Shown here: positions 46,220 to 55,052 of the stretch, in pieces
Layout of the letters: every line of letters begins with the position of its first letter
How positions within the stretch are numbered: the first letter of the stretch is position 1
Origin: Aeromicrobium sp. Sec7.5
GTDB lineage: Bacteria > Actinomycetota > Actinomycetes > Propionibacteriales > Nocardioidaceae
Length of the DNA stretch: 64,000 nucleotides
NCBI RefSeq assembly: GCF_036867135.1
Contig: NZ_JBAJIJ010000002.1
Coordinates: 548,389-612,388 of the forward strand
Direction: 5' to 3'
Notes under the pieces: model-generated
Seen by the model: the letters and a program-made list of their open reading frames with translations, nothing else
Database searches by the model: none
Told to the model about the DNA's origin: nothing
Program-made: the position numbers and the translations under genes

Positions 46220-46363
46220 TCGGGGCGGGGCGGCCGACACCTCGGCGACGACGCCCGTGAGTGATCCGTCACGTGACCTGCGGGTATGGCATGCCTTAGT
46301 GCGCGGGCCGCCTCCTCGCGAGTTAATGTCAGCCCAACTGTCAGCGTGGAGATTGGGGCCCTG

Positions 46364-49300
46364 ATGCAGCTCGTCGCCATCATCGTGTCGGTGCTCGTGA
46401 CGGCTGTCGCCGTCCCGATGATCACCCTCGCCACCGCGAAGTTCGTGCGCGTCCTGAAGGCCGGTCAACCGGTCATCGGACGTCGCGACCAGCCGGTCAA
46501 GCGAACCCTCACGATGTTCAAGGAGACCTTTCTCCACACCCGGATGACGCAAGGCCAGTTCACGGTCGTCGGCGTCATGCACTGGTTCGTCTACGCGGCG
46601 TTCCTCGTGCTGTCGACCGCGGTGTTGCAGGCGTACTTCCAGCTCGCCGATCCCGAGTTCGCGTGGCCGATCATCGGACACTTCTTCCTCTACGAGTGGA
46701 TCGCCGAGGGCCTCGGACTGCTCAGCACGATCGGCATCATCTACCTGATCGCCGTGCGCCAGCGGAACCACCCGCGGCGGCTCGAGCGCGGCAGCCGCTT
46801 CTATGGCTCCACGTTCTGGCAGGCCTACTTCGTCGAGATCATGGCGCTCCTCGAGGGCGCGGCGATCCTGTTCGTCCGCGGCGCCGAGTACAAGCTCTTC
46901 GAGCTGACCGGCGACACCGACAAGGGTGGGCGCTTCCACTTCCCGTTCAGCGGGTACGTCGGCGACGCCCTGTACGGGTCGGCCGGCGAGGACGGCCTGA
47001 AGAACATCATCTTCTTCGTCGCGATGTTCAAGATCGTGCTCGCGATGGTGTGGCTCATCGTCATCGCCCGCAACATCACGATGGGCGTCGCCTGGCACCG
47101 CTTCACCGCCTGGTTCAACATCTGGTTCAAGCGTGAGTCCGACGGCGGAACCGCCCTCGGCGGCCTCGTGCCGCTCTACGTGGGCGGCGAGCCGATCGAC
47201 CTGGAGAAGCTCGAGGACCTCGACGAGGACGACTTCAACAAGCTCGGCGTCGGCAAGGTCGAGGACTTCAGCTGGAAGGGCCTCCTGGACTTCTCGACCT
47301 GCACCGAGTGCGGTCGCTGCCAGAGCCAGTGCCCGGCCTGGAACACCGAGAAGCCGCTCTCGCCGAAGCTCCTCATGCTGGGCCTGCGCGAGCACGCGCA
47401 CGCCAAGCTGCCGCTGCTCGACATCCCCGAGGACCAGCGCACCGAGGCGCAGGTCGCCGAGCTCGAGCGTCCGCTGATCGGCGACGCCGACGTCTACGGC
47501 GTCATCGACCCCGACGTCCTGTGGTCGTGCACCAACTGCGGCGCCTGCGTGCAGCAGTGTCCCGTCGACATCGAGCACGTCGACCACATCGACAACATGC
47601 GCCGCTACCAGGTGCTCGTGGAGTCGAACTTCCCGGCCGAGCTGAACAACATCTTCAAGGGCCTGGAGCGCAAGGGCAATCCCTGGAACATGAGCCCGAA
47701 GGACCGTCTGAAGTGGACCGACGGCCTCGACTTCGAGGTCAAGCAGGTCGGCGTCGACGTCGAGGACCTCGACGAGGTCGAGTGGCTCTTCTGGGTCGGC
47801 TGCGCCGGCGCCTACGAGGACCGCGCCAAGAAGACCACGCAGGCCGTCGCCGAGCTGCTCGACATGGCGGGCGTGACGTTCGCGGTGCTGGGCGACGGCG
47901 AGACCTGCACGGGTGACGCCGCGCGTCGCTCCGGCAACGAGATCGTGTTCCAGCAGCTCGCGATGCAGAACGTCGAGACGTTCAAGGAGACGAAGGTCAA
48001 GAAGGTCGTCTCGACCTGCGCCCACTGCTTCAACACGCTCAAGAACGAGTACCAGGAGTTCGGCATCGAGCTCGAGGTCGTGCACCACACGCAGCTGCTC
48101 AACCGCCTCGTGCGCGAGAAGAAGCTGACCCCGGTCGCCGCGTCCGAGGGCACCGTCGCCGGGACCAACATCACGTACCACGACCCGTGCTTCCTGGGCC
48201 GTCACAACCAGGTCTACGAGGCGCCGCGTGAGCTGCTCGAGATCATCCCGGGTGCCACGTTCACCGAGATGCCGCGCAACAAGGAGACCTCCTTCTGCTG
48301 CGGCGCCGGTGGCGCCCGCATGTGGATGGAGGAGACCATCGGCTCGCGCATCAACGTGAACCGCACGGTCGAGGCCGTGGCCACCGGTGCCGACAAGATC
48401 GCCACCGGCTGCCCGTTCTGCCGCGTCATGCTGTCGGACGGCCTGACCCTCAAGCAGTCCGAGGGCGAGGCCCGCGAGGAGGTCGAGGTCATCGACGTCG
48501 CGCAGATGCTTCTCGCGGCTGTGAAGCGTGCCCCGGCCCCCGAGGAGGAGGCCGAGGTCATCGCCGAGGCGGAGGCCGCCACGGCTGCCGCCGCCACCGA
48601 CAAGGCCGGCGACGGTTCGGGCGACGACTCCGGCGACGGCGACTCCGGCGAGGATGCCGAGAAGGGCACCGAGGCCGCCGCCGACGTGGTCGAGGAGGAG
48701 AAGCTCGACGATCCCGCCACGACCACCGAGGACGAGGCCACCGACCACGCCGCCGCCAAGCAGGGCGTGCCGGTCGACGAGAAGGGCTCGGGCAGCACCG
48801 ACGAGTCCGACTTCGCCGAGGAGCCGCGCAACGCCGACGCCCGCGAGGGTGAGGACAGCGAGGCCGAGACGCTCGAGCAGTCCGAGGGTGAGCCCGGCGA
48901 CCGCGCCGGCGACAGCGGCGTGGTCGAGGACGAGGCCGACGCGGCCGAGGCCGACGACGAGACCACGACGTCCGAGCCTGCGGGCGACGAGGCGAAGGCC
49001 GAGGCCACGTCCGAGGACTCCGAGGCCGACGACCGCGAGGCGTCCGAGAAGGAGGAGGGTGCCTGGGCCAACGTCGGCGCGGTCAACACCGACCTTCTGC
49101 CCGGCACGCCGGCCGCCGGAGCCGAGCCCACGGACGAGGCCGACGCGAAGCCGGCCGACGACGTCGAGGAGCCGGAGGCCGAGCCCGAGCCGGGCGACAC
49201 CACCGACCCCGACGCCGAGTCCGCCCCGTCGGCCCAGCCCGACACGGAGTCCTCGCCCAGCGAGGACACGCCGGCCCCCGAGGCCGACGAGCCCGTCGAG

Positions 49301-49555
49301 GAAGGGGCCCGCGAGGAGGAGGCCGAGACGCTCGACGACAAGGCCGAGGCCGCCGAGCCCGAGGCCGGATCCATCTCGCCGGACGCACCGGAGGGCATCG
49401 TGTCGGTCGAGGAGGGCTCCGATCCCGAGGTCGAGTCCGACGACGTGGCCCCGCTGACCGAGGCCAACCCGAGCGGCGCGGACCTCTCGTCCGCGGCGAC
49501 CGAGATGGCCGCCGACGACGAGGACGACGCGGACGAGGCGAAGAAGACCGACTGA
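46364..49555 (+). CDS. Membrane (Fe-S) oxidoreductase, HdrD/GlpC-like, with acidic tail
   Basis: 1063 aa from the ATG at 46364. N-terminal membrane domain with five or six helices resembling nitrate-reductase gamma subunits (about 1-250). Two 4Fe-4S motifs follow: CTECGRCQSQCP (about 312) and CTNCGACVQQCP (about 388). Two CCG-type domains follow: TCAHCFNTLKNEY at about 549 and SFCCGAGGARMWMEE at about 643. Related to mycobacterial Rv0338c-type proteins proposed to move electrons between the membrane quinone pool and cytoplasmic acceptors. Residues about 722-1063 form a very acidic Glu/Asp/Ala/Ser tail without cysteines, an unusual extension. A strong terminator follows. Confidence 0.9.
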   Translation: MQLVAIIVSVLVTAVAVPMITLATAKFVRVLKAGQPVIGRRDQPVKRTLTMFKETFLHTRMTQGQFTVVGVMHWFVYAAFLVLSTAVLQAYFQLADPEFAWPIIGHFFLYEWIAEGLGLLSTIGIIYLIAVRQRNHPRRLERGSRFYGSTFWQAYFVEIMALLEGAAILFVRGAEYKLFELTGDTDKGGRFHFPFSGYVGDALYGSAGEDGLKNIIFFVAMFKIVLAMVWLIVIARNITMGVAWHRFTAWFNIWFKRESDGGTALGGLVPLYVGGEPIDLEKLEDLDEDDFNKLGVGKVEDFSWKGLLDFSTCTECGRCQSQCPAWNTEKPLSPKLLMLGLREHAHAKLPLLDIPEDQRTEAQVAELERPLIGDADVYGVIDPDVLWSCTNCGACVQQCPVDIEHVDHIDNMRRYQVLVESNFPAELNNIFKGLERKGNPWNMSPKDRLKWTDGLDFEVKQVGVDVEDLDEVEWLFWVGCAGAYEDRAKKTTQAVAELLDMAGVTFAVLGDGETCTGDAARRSGNEIVFQQLAMQNVETFKETKVKKVVSTCAHCFNTLKNEYQEFGIELEVVHHTQLLNRLVREKKLTPVAASEGTVAGTNITYHDPCFLGRHNQVYEAPRELLEIIPGATFTEMPRNKETSFCCGAGGARMWMEETIGSRINVNRTVEAVATGADKIATGCPFCRVMLSDGLTLKQSEGEAREEVEVIDVAQMLLAAVKRAPAPEEEAEVIAEAEAATAAAATDKAGDGSGDDSGDGDSGEDAEKGTEAAADVVEEEKLDDPATTTEDEATDHAAAKQGVPVDEKGSGSTDESDFAEEPRNADAREGEDSEAETLEQSEGEPGDRAGDSGVVEDEADAAEADDETTTSEPAGDEAKAEATSEDSEADDREASEKEEGAWANVGAVNTDLLPGTPAAGAEPTDEADAKPADDVEEPEAEPEPGDTTDPDAESAPSAQPDTESSPSEDTPAPEADEPVEEGAREEEAETLDDKAEAAEPEAGSISPDAPEGIVSVEEGSDPEVESDDVAPLTEANPSGADLSSAATEMAADDEDDADEAKKTD

Positions 49556-49573
49556 CCGAGGTCACCGCACGAC

Positions 49574-49613
49574 CGAGACGGCGATCGCCCCCACCGGGGC
49601 GGTCGCCGTCTCG
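49574..49613 (+). terminator. Strong hairpin terminator
   Basis: An 18-base arm (49574-49591, CGAGACGGCGA...) and its complement (49596-49613) form a stem with one G-T wobble and a CACC loop, followed by CGATTT. Located 18 bases after the Fe-S oxidoreductase stop. Confidence 0.88.
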
Positions 49614-49629
49614 CGATTTCCCAGACCCT

Positions 49630-49753
49630 CCGGTGGTTGAGGTGCGAATGCCCGCCAGGGCGTGAGCCTCGAAGCCACCCCGCGGTGACCGCCCGCCTCA
49701 CCCCACCGAGGTTTCGAGGCTCGTCGCTGGCGCTCCTCGCACCTCAACCACCG
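49630..49753. repeat. Family A repeat pair
   Basis: GGTGGTTGAGGTGCGAATG ... GAGCCTCGAAGCC at 49630-49675 and GGTTTCGAGGCTCGTCGC ... GCACCTCAACCACC at 49709-49753 face each other. Each half is itself partly palindromic. Same family as at 2.7 and 52.4 kb. Fills the space between the convergent Fe-S oxidoreductase and sigma factor genes. Confidence 0.85.
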
Positions 49754-49770
49754 GGGGGTCGCGGGTCTGC

Positions 49771-50661
49771 CTACTCCGTCCAGGCGCCGAGCTTGTCAGG
49801 GTTGGCCTGGATCCACACGTCGCGCACGACACCGTCCACGACGTTCAGCATGATGACGAATGGCGCCGCGCCCGACTCCCGCAGCACGATCGCGGCACGC
49901 CCGTCGACCGGCTCGATGCTCGGCTCCACGACGCGACCCTCGCGCGCCATCTTCTCGATGATGCCGAGCATGAACCGGGCGACCCGGTCGGCACCCTGCA
50001 CCGGGCGGCGCGCCATCGAGGCCCGCCCACCACCGTCGGTCACCAAGGTCACGCTCGGGTCGAGCATCGCCACGAGGTCGGTGAGCTGGCCCGAGCCGCA
50101 CGCCGCGAGGAAGGCCTGCACGACACGCTCGTGGTCGACCGCCGAGGAGCCGCGGACCTTGCGCTCGCGGATGTCGCGCCGCGCGTCGGAGGCGAGCTTG
50201 CGGGCGGCCTGCGGCGAGCGGCCGACGACGTCCGCGACCTCGACGAAGCTCAGCCCGAACAGGTCGTGCAGCACGAAGGAGACCCGCTCGGCGGGGGTCA
50301 GCGAGTCGAGCACGACCATCAGCGCACTCGTCACCTGGTCGTCGAGGCTCGCCCGCTCAGCCGGGTCGATCGCCGCACCCGGGGAGGCGAGGTCCGAGCC
50401 CGGCCGGGGCTCCGGGAGCCACTCCCCCGTGTACTGCTCGCGCCGGGCGCGGGCCGATCCGAGCACGTCGAGACAGATGCGGCCCACGACCGTCGTGAAC
50501 CACGCGTCGACGTTGCGCACGGCCTCGCGTTCGGTGGACGCCAGCCGGAACCAGCGGACGTAGGCCTCCTGCACGGCGTCCTCGGCGTCGGCGCTCGTGC
50601 CGAGGAGCCGGAACGCGGTGGCGAGGAGGCGCCCGCGGTCGGCGTCCTCCGCCTCAGGCAC
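49771..50661 (-). CDS. ECF41-type sigma factor (SigJ-like) with SnoaL-like C-domain
   Basis: 296 aa from the GTG at 50661; a GTG at 50679 is an alternative. Sigma region 2: LLGTSADAEDAVQEAYVRWFR. Region 4: LTPAERVSFVLHDLFGLSFVEVADVVGRSPQAARKL. After region 4 come about 130 residues with a SnoaL/NTF2-like pattern (AFLAACGSGQLTDLVAMLDP), which in ECF41 factors modulates activity. There is no anti-sigma gene, as usual for the group. It follows an NmrA-like oxidoreductase gene, the common ECF41 partner, and its start overlaps that gene's end. Confidence 0.9.
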   Translation of the reverse strand: MPEAEDADRGRLLATAFRLLGTSADAEDAVQEAYVRWFRLASTEREAVRNVDAWFTTVVGRICLDVLGSARARREQYTGEWLPEPRPGSDLASPGAAIDPAERASLDDQVTSALMVVLDSLTPAERVSFVLHDLFGLSFVEVADVVGRSPQAARKLASDARRDIRERKVRGSSAVDHERVVQAFLAACGSGQLTDLVAMLDPSVTLVTDGGGRASMARRPVQGADRVARFMLGIIEKMAREGRVVEPSIEPVDGRAAIVLRESGAAPFVIMLNVVDGVVRDVWIQANPDKLGAWTE

Positions 50662-51409
50662 GCTGGACCGCCTGGTCACGCAGCCACTCCTCGAAGGTCG
50701 TGGAGCCGTGGTCGGCACCCGGGCCGGACACGAGGGTGCCGTCGCGCATCGCCCGGCCCAGCCTGCCGGGCAACGGCACGCCGAGCACCCGACGCCTGTC
50801 GCCACGGGCGCGGGCCCAGGCGCGGGACAGGTCGGCCATCCACGCCTCCTCGGGCCCACCGAGATCGGCGACCCTGCCGGACGGTCCGGCTTCCACCAGC
50901 TCGACGAGCCGCGCGGCGACGTCGCGAGCCGCCACCGTCTCGCTGCGCATGCGGGGCACGAGCACGAGCGGACCCAACGTCGTGGATCCATGGACCTGAC
51001 CGGCGAACTCGTGGAACTGGGTGGCCCGGAGCACGGTCCACGGCACGGGGCCCGTGGTCACGAGCTCCTCCTGCAGGACCTTGCCCGCGTAGTAGCCGTG
51101 CGGGGCGCGGTCGATGCCGACGATCGAGAGCGCCAGGTGGTGCTTGGTCCCGGCGGCGGCCTCGGCCTGCAGGAGTCGGCGCGTGGTGTCACCGAAGAAC
51201 GTGCGCGACTCCTGCGCATCGAGGGTGAACGTCGAGGCGACGTCGACGACGGCCTCGACACCGGCGAGCGCCTCGGTCAGACCGACCCCCGTGGTCAGGT
51301 CGACGCCCGTGCCACGGCTGAGCACCGCGACCTCGTGCCCGGCCTCCCGGGCGAGCTCGACGACGTGGGTGCCCACGGCACCGGTTCCTCCGGCGACGGC
51401 GATCCTCAT
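50654..51409 (-). CDS. NAD(P)-binding NmrA-like protein, ECF41 partner
   Basis: 251 aa. Rossmann start MRIAVAGGTGAVGTHVVELA. Short atypical SDR/NmrA type: no canonical Y-x-x-x-K, but YYAGKVLQEELV supplies a Y/K at a similar place. ECF41 sigma factors are usually encoded next to such carboxymuconolactone decarboxylase, oxidoreductase or epimerase genes, which are their main targets. A matching promoter lies upstream (51461-51487), so the sigma factor probably drives this operon and itself. Confidence 0.85.
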   Translation of the reverse strand: MRIAVAGGTGAVGTHVVELAREAGHEVAVLSRGTGVDLTTGVGLTEALAGVEAVVDVASTFTLDAQESRTFFGDTTRRLLQAEAAAGTKHHLALSIVGIDRAPHGYYAGKVLQEELVTTGPVPWTVLRATQFHEFAGQVHGSTTLGPLVLVPRMRSETVAARDVAARLVELVEAGPSGRVADLGGPEEAWMADLSRAWARARGDRRRVLGVPLPGRLGRAMRDGTLVSGPGADHGSTTFEEWLRDQAVQRA

Positions 51410-51460
51410 GGGGTGATCCTCTCGGGAAGTGCGGGGGCGTGTCTCCCGCTTCACCCCTTC

Positions 51461-51487
51461 GACGACGCAGCCGCCCGAAGTGTGAGC
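51461..51487 (-). promoter_or_regulatory. ECF41-type promoter
   Basis: Minus-strand reading GCTCACA (51487-51481), 16-base spacer, CGTC (51464-51461). Published ECF41 promoters have TGTCACA-N16-CGTC; five of seven -35 bases, the spacer and the -10 match. Located 51 bases upstream of the NmrA-like start. Confidence 0.7.
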
Positions 51488-51491
51488 CCGG

Positions 51492-52334
51492 TCAGACGGG
51501 CTTGGCCGCCGCGTCCAGCACGTCCAGGAGCGTCGAGGCGGCGGACGTCCCGGGCTCGGTCGCCGCGAAGTGGCCGCCGGACACCTCGGTCAGGGTCGCA
51601 TCGGCACCGGCGGCGGTGGCCCGCTCGACGTAGTCGGTCGACTGCGAGATCGGCACGAGGTCGTCGTCCGGGGCGTGGACGCACCGCACCGGGACGTCGA
51701 GCGGGATGCGGGCGGTCGGGTCGGCCAGGGGCCAGGTCGACCCGTCGGGCGGGCCGCCCATCAGCTCGTCCGCGGCGCCGTTGCCGAGCAGCTCGTCGTG
51801 GGAGGCCTGCAGGTCGAGCACGCCGGCGAGGCTGATCGCCGTGCGCACGTCGACCGCAGGCGAGCCCCAGACCGTGTCGGTCAATGCGGGACGGCCGGCG
51901 GCCCAGACCGCCAGGTGACCGCCGGCTGAGTGGCCCAACGTCACCACGTCGGGCGTGCGGATCCAGCCCTTGAGCACGTCGATGCCGTCCGCAACGTCGT
52001 CGAAGGTGGCCGGGTAGCCCCCGTCCCCTCCGACCCGTCGGTACTCCAAGGAGGCGACGTCCCACCCGCGTGCGGCGGCCGCCGCGGCGAACGGCTCGAG
52101 GTAGGTGAGGTCGAACTGCTGCTGCCAGAACCCGCCGTGGATCAGCGCGACGGTGCCGACGGGCTCCCCCGACCCGGTGCGTCGCCACACGTCGACGAAC
52201 TGGGAGGGATGGTCGCCGTAGGCCAGACGCTCGTCGGTGTCCTCGGCCGGCGGAGCGGGCTCGCTCCCGCCCGGCGCACAGGCGGCGGCCAGGGCGAGCA
52301 GGCCTGTCGCGGCCAGCAGCTGTCGTCGATCCAC
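51492..52334 (-). CDS. Exported alpha/beta-hydrolase lipoprotein (esterase)
   Basis: 280 aa from the GTG at 52334. Signal with twin-Arg start (M/V-D-R-R-Q-L-L) and lipobox AAAC (Cys about 19). Oxyanion motif HGGFW, nucleophile in TLGHSAGGHLA (about residue 133), Asp in HAPDDDLVP, and His in VSGGHFA. This HGG-plus-GHSAGG form is typical of hormone-sensitive-lipase or BD-FAE-like esterases. The R-R might allow Tat export. Substrate unknown. Confidence 0.83.
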   Translation of the reverse strand: MDRRQLLAATGLLALAAACAPGGSEPAPPAEDTDERLAYGDHPSQFVDVWRRTGSGEPVGTVALIHGGFWQQQFDLTYLEPFAAAAAARGWDVASLEYRRVGGDGGYPATFDDVADGIDVLKGWIRTPDVVTLGHSAGGHLAVWAAGRPALTDTVWGSPAVDVRTAISLAGVLDLQASHDELLGNGAADELMGGPPDGSTWPLADPTARIPLDVPVRCVHAPDDDLVPISQSTDYVERATAAGADATLTEVSGGHFAATEPGTSAASTLLDVLDAAAKPV

Positions 52335-52384
52335 CGTCCAAGTCTCACACCCGGCGACGCCCCCCGCCGGGCGCCTGCACCCCG

Positions 52385-52512
52385 GGGGTTGAGGTGCGAG
52401 TGCGCCCTGGCGCGCGAGCCTCGAAACCTTGGTCACCCGTGGGGCCGAGGTACCCCTTTCGAGGCTCCTCGTTCCTCGTCGCAACTCAAGGGGCGGGGGC
52501 TTCGCTCGCTCA
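52385..52512. repeat. Family A repeat pair, one half nearly identical to the 2.7 kb locus
   Basis: GGTTGAGGTGCGAGTGCG ... GCGAGCCTCGAAACC at 52385-52430, then CCTTTCGAGGCTCCTCGTTC ... GCAACTCAAGGGGCGGGGGCTTC at 52451-52512. The second is the reverse complement of the 2745-2800 segment with few changes. Occupies the gap between the esterase and metalloprotease genes. Confidence 0.85.
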
Positions 52513-53229
52513 GCGGCAGGGGCCCTGACCCAACGCCGCGAGGCCGACGAGGTCGCCCGGGCCCCACTCCGGTCCCCCGCTGCTGGGGTGCATGAGCTCG
52601 TCGGTGCTGTCGACGTGCGCGAGACCCACGAGGTGGCCCAGCTCATGCAGCAGCACCATCGTGGTGACGTCGTCGCCGAGGCGCTCGAGGTCCTCGGCGT
52701 CGAGCACGACATCGCCCGTGACGAACCTCCGCTGGCCGTCCTCCTCGGCCCAGGTGCTGCCACCGAGGCCGGCCACCGTGCCCTCCAGCTCGGGCACGCT
52801 GTCGACGTCGCTCCAGGAGATCTGCACCGGCCGCCACCCGTCACCGCGACGGATGTCGTCCGACAGCGGCTCGTCCTCGGTGGTGCCGTCGACCTCGAAG
52901 GAGAGCCCCGTCAGCTCCTCGACCTCGTCGAGCGCGTCACGGAGGATCTCGTCGGCGTCGTCGGGCGCCCGCTCCTCGTTGACGACGACCCGGATCGTCT
53001 CGCACGGGTCGTAGGTGACCGGGACGTCGTCGGTCTCGGGCTGGGTGGCCATGAACGCGTAGACGCCGCCGCCGGGGGCCTCCAGCGGGGGCGACTGGTA
53101 CTCCGAGACCGGATCGGTCGACAGCGTCGTGCCGGTGGGCAGGTCGGTCACGAGCGAGTAGACGCCCACACCGCCGAGCAGCACGGACAGGATCCCCACC
53201 GCCAGGATCGCCCGCAACCGTGAGCTCAC
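52510..53229 (-). CDS. Membrane-anchored matrixin-like zinc metalloprotease
   Basis: 239 aa from the GTG at 53229. An N-terminal membrane helix (LRAILAVGILSVLLGGVGVY) and an extracytoplasmic catalytic domain carrying HELGHLVGLAHVDSTDELMHP: H-E-x-x-H-x-x-G-x-x-H with a downstream Met, the metzincin layout. Single Cys pair (CETI and GPCR) may form a disulfide. Its start overlaps the stop of the PfkB kinase gene by 4 bases (GTGA), which couples it to the pseudouridine operon; a functional reason is not evident. Upstream frame residues (Arg-rich) are not part of it. Confidence 0.82.
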   Translation of the reverse strand: MSSRLRAILAVGILSVLLGGVGVYSLVTDLPTGTTLSTDPVSEYQSPPLEAPGGGVYAFMATQPETDDVPVTYDPCETIRVVVNEERAPDDADEILRDALDEVEELTGLSFEVDGTTEDEPLSDDIRRGDGWRPVQISWSDVDSVPELEGTVAGLGGSTWAEEDGQRRFVTGDVVLDAEDLERLGDDVTTMVLLHELGHLVGLAHVDSTDELMHPSSGGPEWGPGDLVGLAALGQGPCR

Positions 53230-54098
53230 GGTCGGGCTCCCCGCATCTCGACGCACCGGCTCGCCGCACCGACGCCTCCGGCGAGCGCCAGCTTCGGGTC
53301 CTGCCCATCGATCCACGCGGCGAGGAACCCGGCGGTGAAGGCGTCGCCGGCTCCGGTCGTGTCGAGCACGGAGACCCGCGGCGCGACGACCTGCTCACGG
53401 ACCTCGCCACCGACGTAGGTGGCTCCGGTGGCGCCCATCGTGACGACCACGTGGGGGTAGGCCTCGGCGAGCACGTCGTGGTTGATGAACGGCCCGGTCG
53501 ACCCCGTGAGCAGGCGCGCCTCCTCGGCGTTGGGCAGCACGAGGTCAGCCCCCGCGGTCCAGCGGAGGAACTCCTCGTGACCCACCTCGCGCAGGAACGC
53601 GACCGAGCCCGGGTCGATGCTCGCCGGCACGTCCCGCCGACGCGCCTCGGCGAGCAGGTCGCGCGCGACGCCGAGCGTGGCGGGGTCGAAGAACGTGTAC
53701 CCACTCAGGTGCAGCCAGGTGACGTCGTCCCACACCGACTCCGGCACGTCGTCGGTCGTGAGGGTGCCGTTGGCCGCGCGGTCGACGTACATCGTGCGGT
53801 CGGCGTCGTCGTCGAGCGTCAGGACGATCGTGGCGGTGGGCACGACGGGATCGGCGGCGATGTGTGCGTCGACACCGAAGTCGGCCAGGGCCATCGAGTG
53901 CCGCACCGCCCCGTCGGCACCGGCCTTGCCGACGAAGCGCACGTCGGCACCCAGGAACCCGAGCCAGGCCGCGGTGTTGGCGGCCGAGCCGCCCGGCGTC
54001 ATCCGGATCTGCGAGCGGGTGTCGGTGCGCGGCGTGACCGGCTCGAGCGGGAGCACGCTGATGTCGTCGACGACGTCACCGACGACGAGGATGGTCAC
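53226..54098 (-). CDS. psuK: PfkB-family kinase, probable pseudouridine kinase
   Basis: 290 aa. Ribokinase fold: substrate-binding TPGGSAANTAAWLGFLGA and ATP-site DTTGAGDAFTAGFLAAW with the catalytic Asp. Adjacent to psuG (24 bases), whose product cleaves pseudouridine 5'-phosphate, so phosphorylation of pseudouridine is the most likely reaction. Other sugar or nucleoside substrates cannot be excluded. Assigned from context rather than from PsuK-specific residues. Confidence 0.8.
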   Translation of the reverse strand: MTILVVGDVVDDISVLPLEPVTPRTDTRSQIRMTPGGSAANTAAWLGFLGADVRFVGKAGADGAVRHSMALADFGVDAHIAADPVVPTATIVLTLDDDADRTMYVDRAANGTLTTDDVPESVWDDVTWLHLSGYTFFDPATLGVARDLLAEARRRDVPASIDPGSVAFLREVGHEEFLRWTAGADLVLPNAEEARLLTGSTGPFINHDVLAEAYPHVVVTMGATGATYVGGEVREQVVAPRVSVLDTTGAGDAFTAGFLAAWIDGQDPKLALAGGVGAASRCVEMRGARP

Positions 54099-54122
54099 GG
54101 GCGTTCGATCATGACGGGGCGA

Positions 54123-55052
54123 TCAGGCGCCCGGGCCGGCGGACAGCTCGACCCAGGCCTTCGCGATGCGCGTGGCGACCTCGATGTTGTTGCGCGCGAT
54201 GTCGAGGTTGACCCGCAGGCTCTCGCCGCCGGTGATCTCGACGATGCGCTGCAGCAGGAACGGCGTGACGTCCTTGCCGCTGAGGCCCTCCTGCTCGGCC
54301 TCGCCGAGCGCCTGCGCGAGCGCGGCGTCGTGCACGGAGGGGTCGAGCTGCTTCTCGAGCGGGAGCGGGTTGGCCACGACGATGCCGGCGGGCTGGCCGA
54401 GGGCGTCGCGGCTCGACATCACGGCGGCGACGGCGAACGCGTCCTCGACCCGCCAGTCGAGCCGGTGGCCCGAGCTCGTGAGCCAGAAGCTGGGGAACTC
54501 CTCGGTCCGGAAGCCCAGCACCACCACGCCGAGGGTCTCGAGCCGCTCGAGCGTGGCCCCGATGTCGAGGATCGACTTCACGCCGGCCGAGACGACCGTG
54601 ATGGGCACGTCGCCCAGCACCGTGAGGTCGGCCGACTCGTCGAAGCTCGCCGAGGCGCCGCGGTGCACGCCGCCGAGGCCGCCGGTGGCGAAGACGCGGA
54701 TGCCGGCCTTGTCGGCGATGTACGAGGTGGCGGCGACCGTGGTGGCACCGCTGCCGCCCTGGGCGAGCACGACCGGCAGGTCACGGACGCTGAGCTTGGG
54801 GATGTCCTCGCCCGCGATGCGCTCGAGCTCGGAGCCCGTGAGGCCCGCCTTGAGCTCGCCGTCGAGCACCGCGATCGTGGCGGGCACGACCCCGGCGTCG
54901 CGCACGATCGCCTCGAACTCCTGCGCGGCCACGAGGTTGTCGGGGCGCGGCAAGCCGTGGGAGATGATCGTCGACTCCAGCGCGACGACCGGCTGCCCTG
55001 CGGCGAGCGCCTCGGCGACCTCGGGCGACGTGCTGAGGGGAAGCTTCGGCAT
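54123..55052 (-). CDS. psuG: Pseudouridine-5'-phosphate glycosidase
   Basis: 309 aa from the ATG at 55052. Family motifs: VVALESTIISHGLPRPDN, AQGGSGATTVAATSYIADKAG, FATGGLGGVHRGA, DISADL-like ESADL, VSAGVKSILDIGATLE, and NPLPLEKQ. It cleaves the C-C glycosidic bond of pseudouridine 5'-phosphate to uracil and ribose 5-phosphate. Together with the kinase it recycles pseudouridine from RNA. The start shares one base with the dcd stop, so it is coupled to a second pyrimidine enzyme. Confidence 0.95.
   Translation of the reverse strand: MPKLPLSTSPEVAEALAAGQPVVALESTIISHGLPRPDNLVAAQEFEAIVRDAGVVPATIAVLDGELKAGLTGSELERIAGEDIPKLSVRDLPVVLAQGGSGATTVAATSYIADKAGIRVFATGGLGGVHRGASASFDESADLTVLGDVPITVVSAGVKSILDIGATLERLETLGVVVLGFRTEEFPSFWLTSSGHRLDWRVEDAFAVAAVMSSRDALGQPAGIVVANPLPLEKQLDPSVHDAALAQALGEAEQEGLSGKDVTPFLLQRIVEITGGESLRVNLDIARNNIEVATRIAKAWVELSAGPGA

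Noticed and set aside
45521..48748. 1075-codon open frame on the - strand
   Set aside because: Antisense to the MFS and Fe-S oxidoreductase genes, whose motifs are clear on the + strand.
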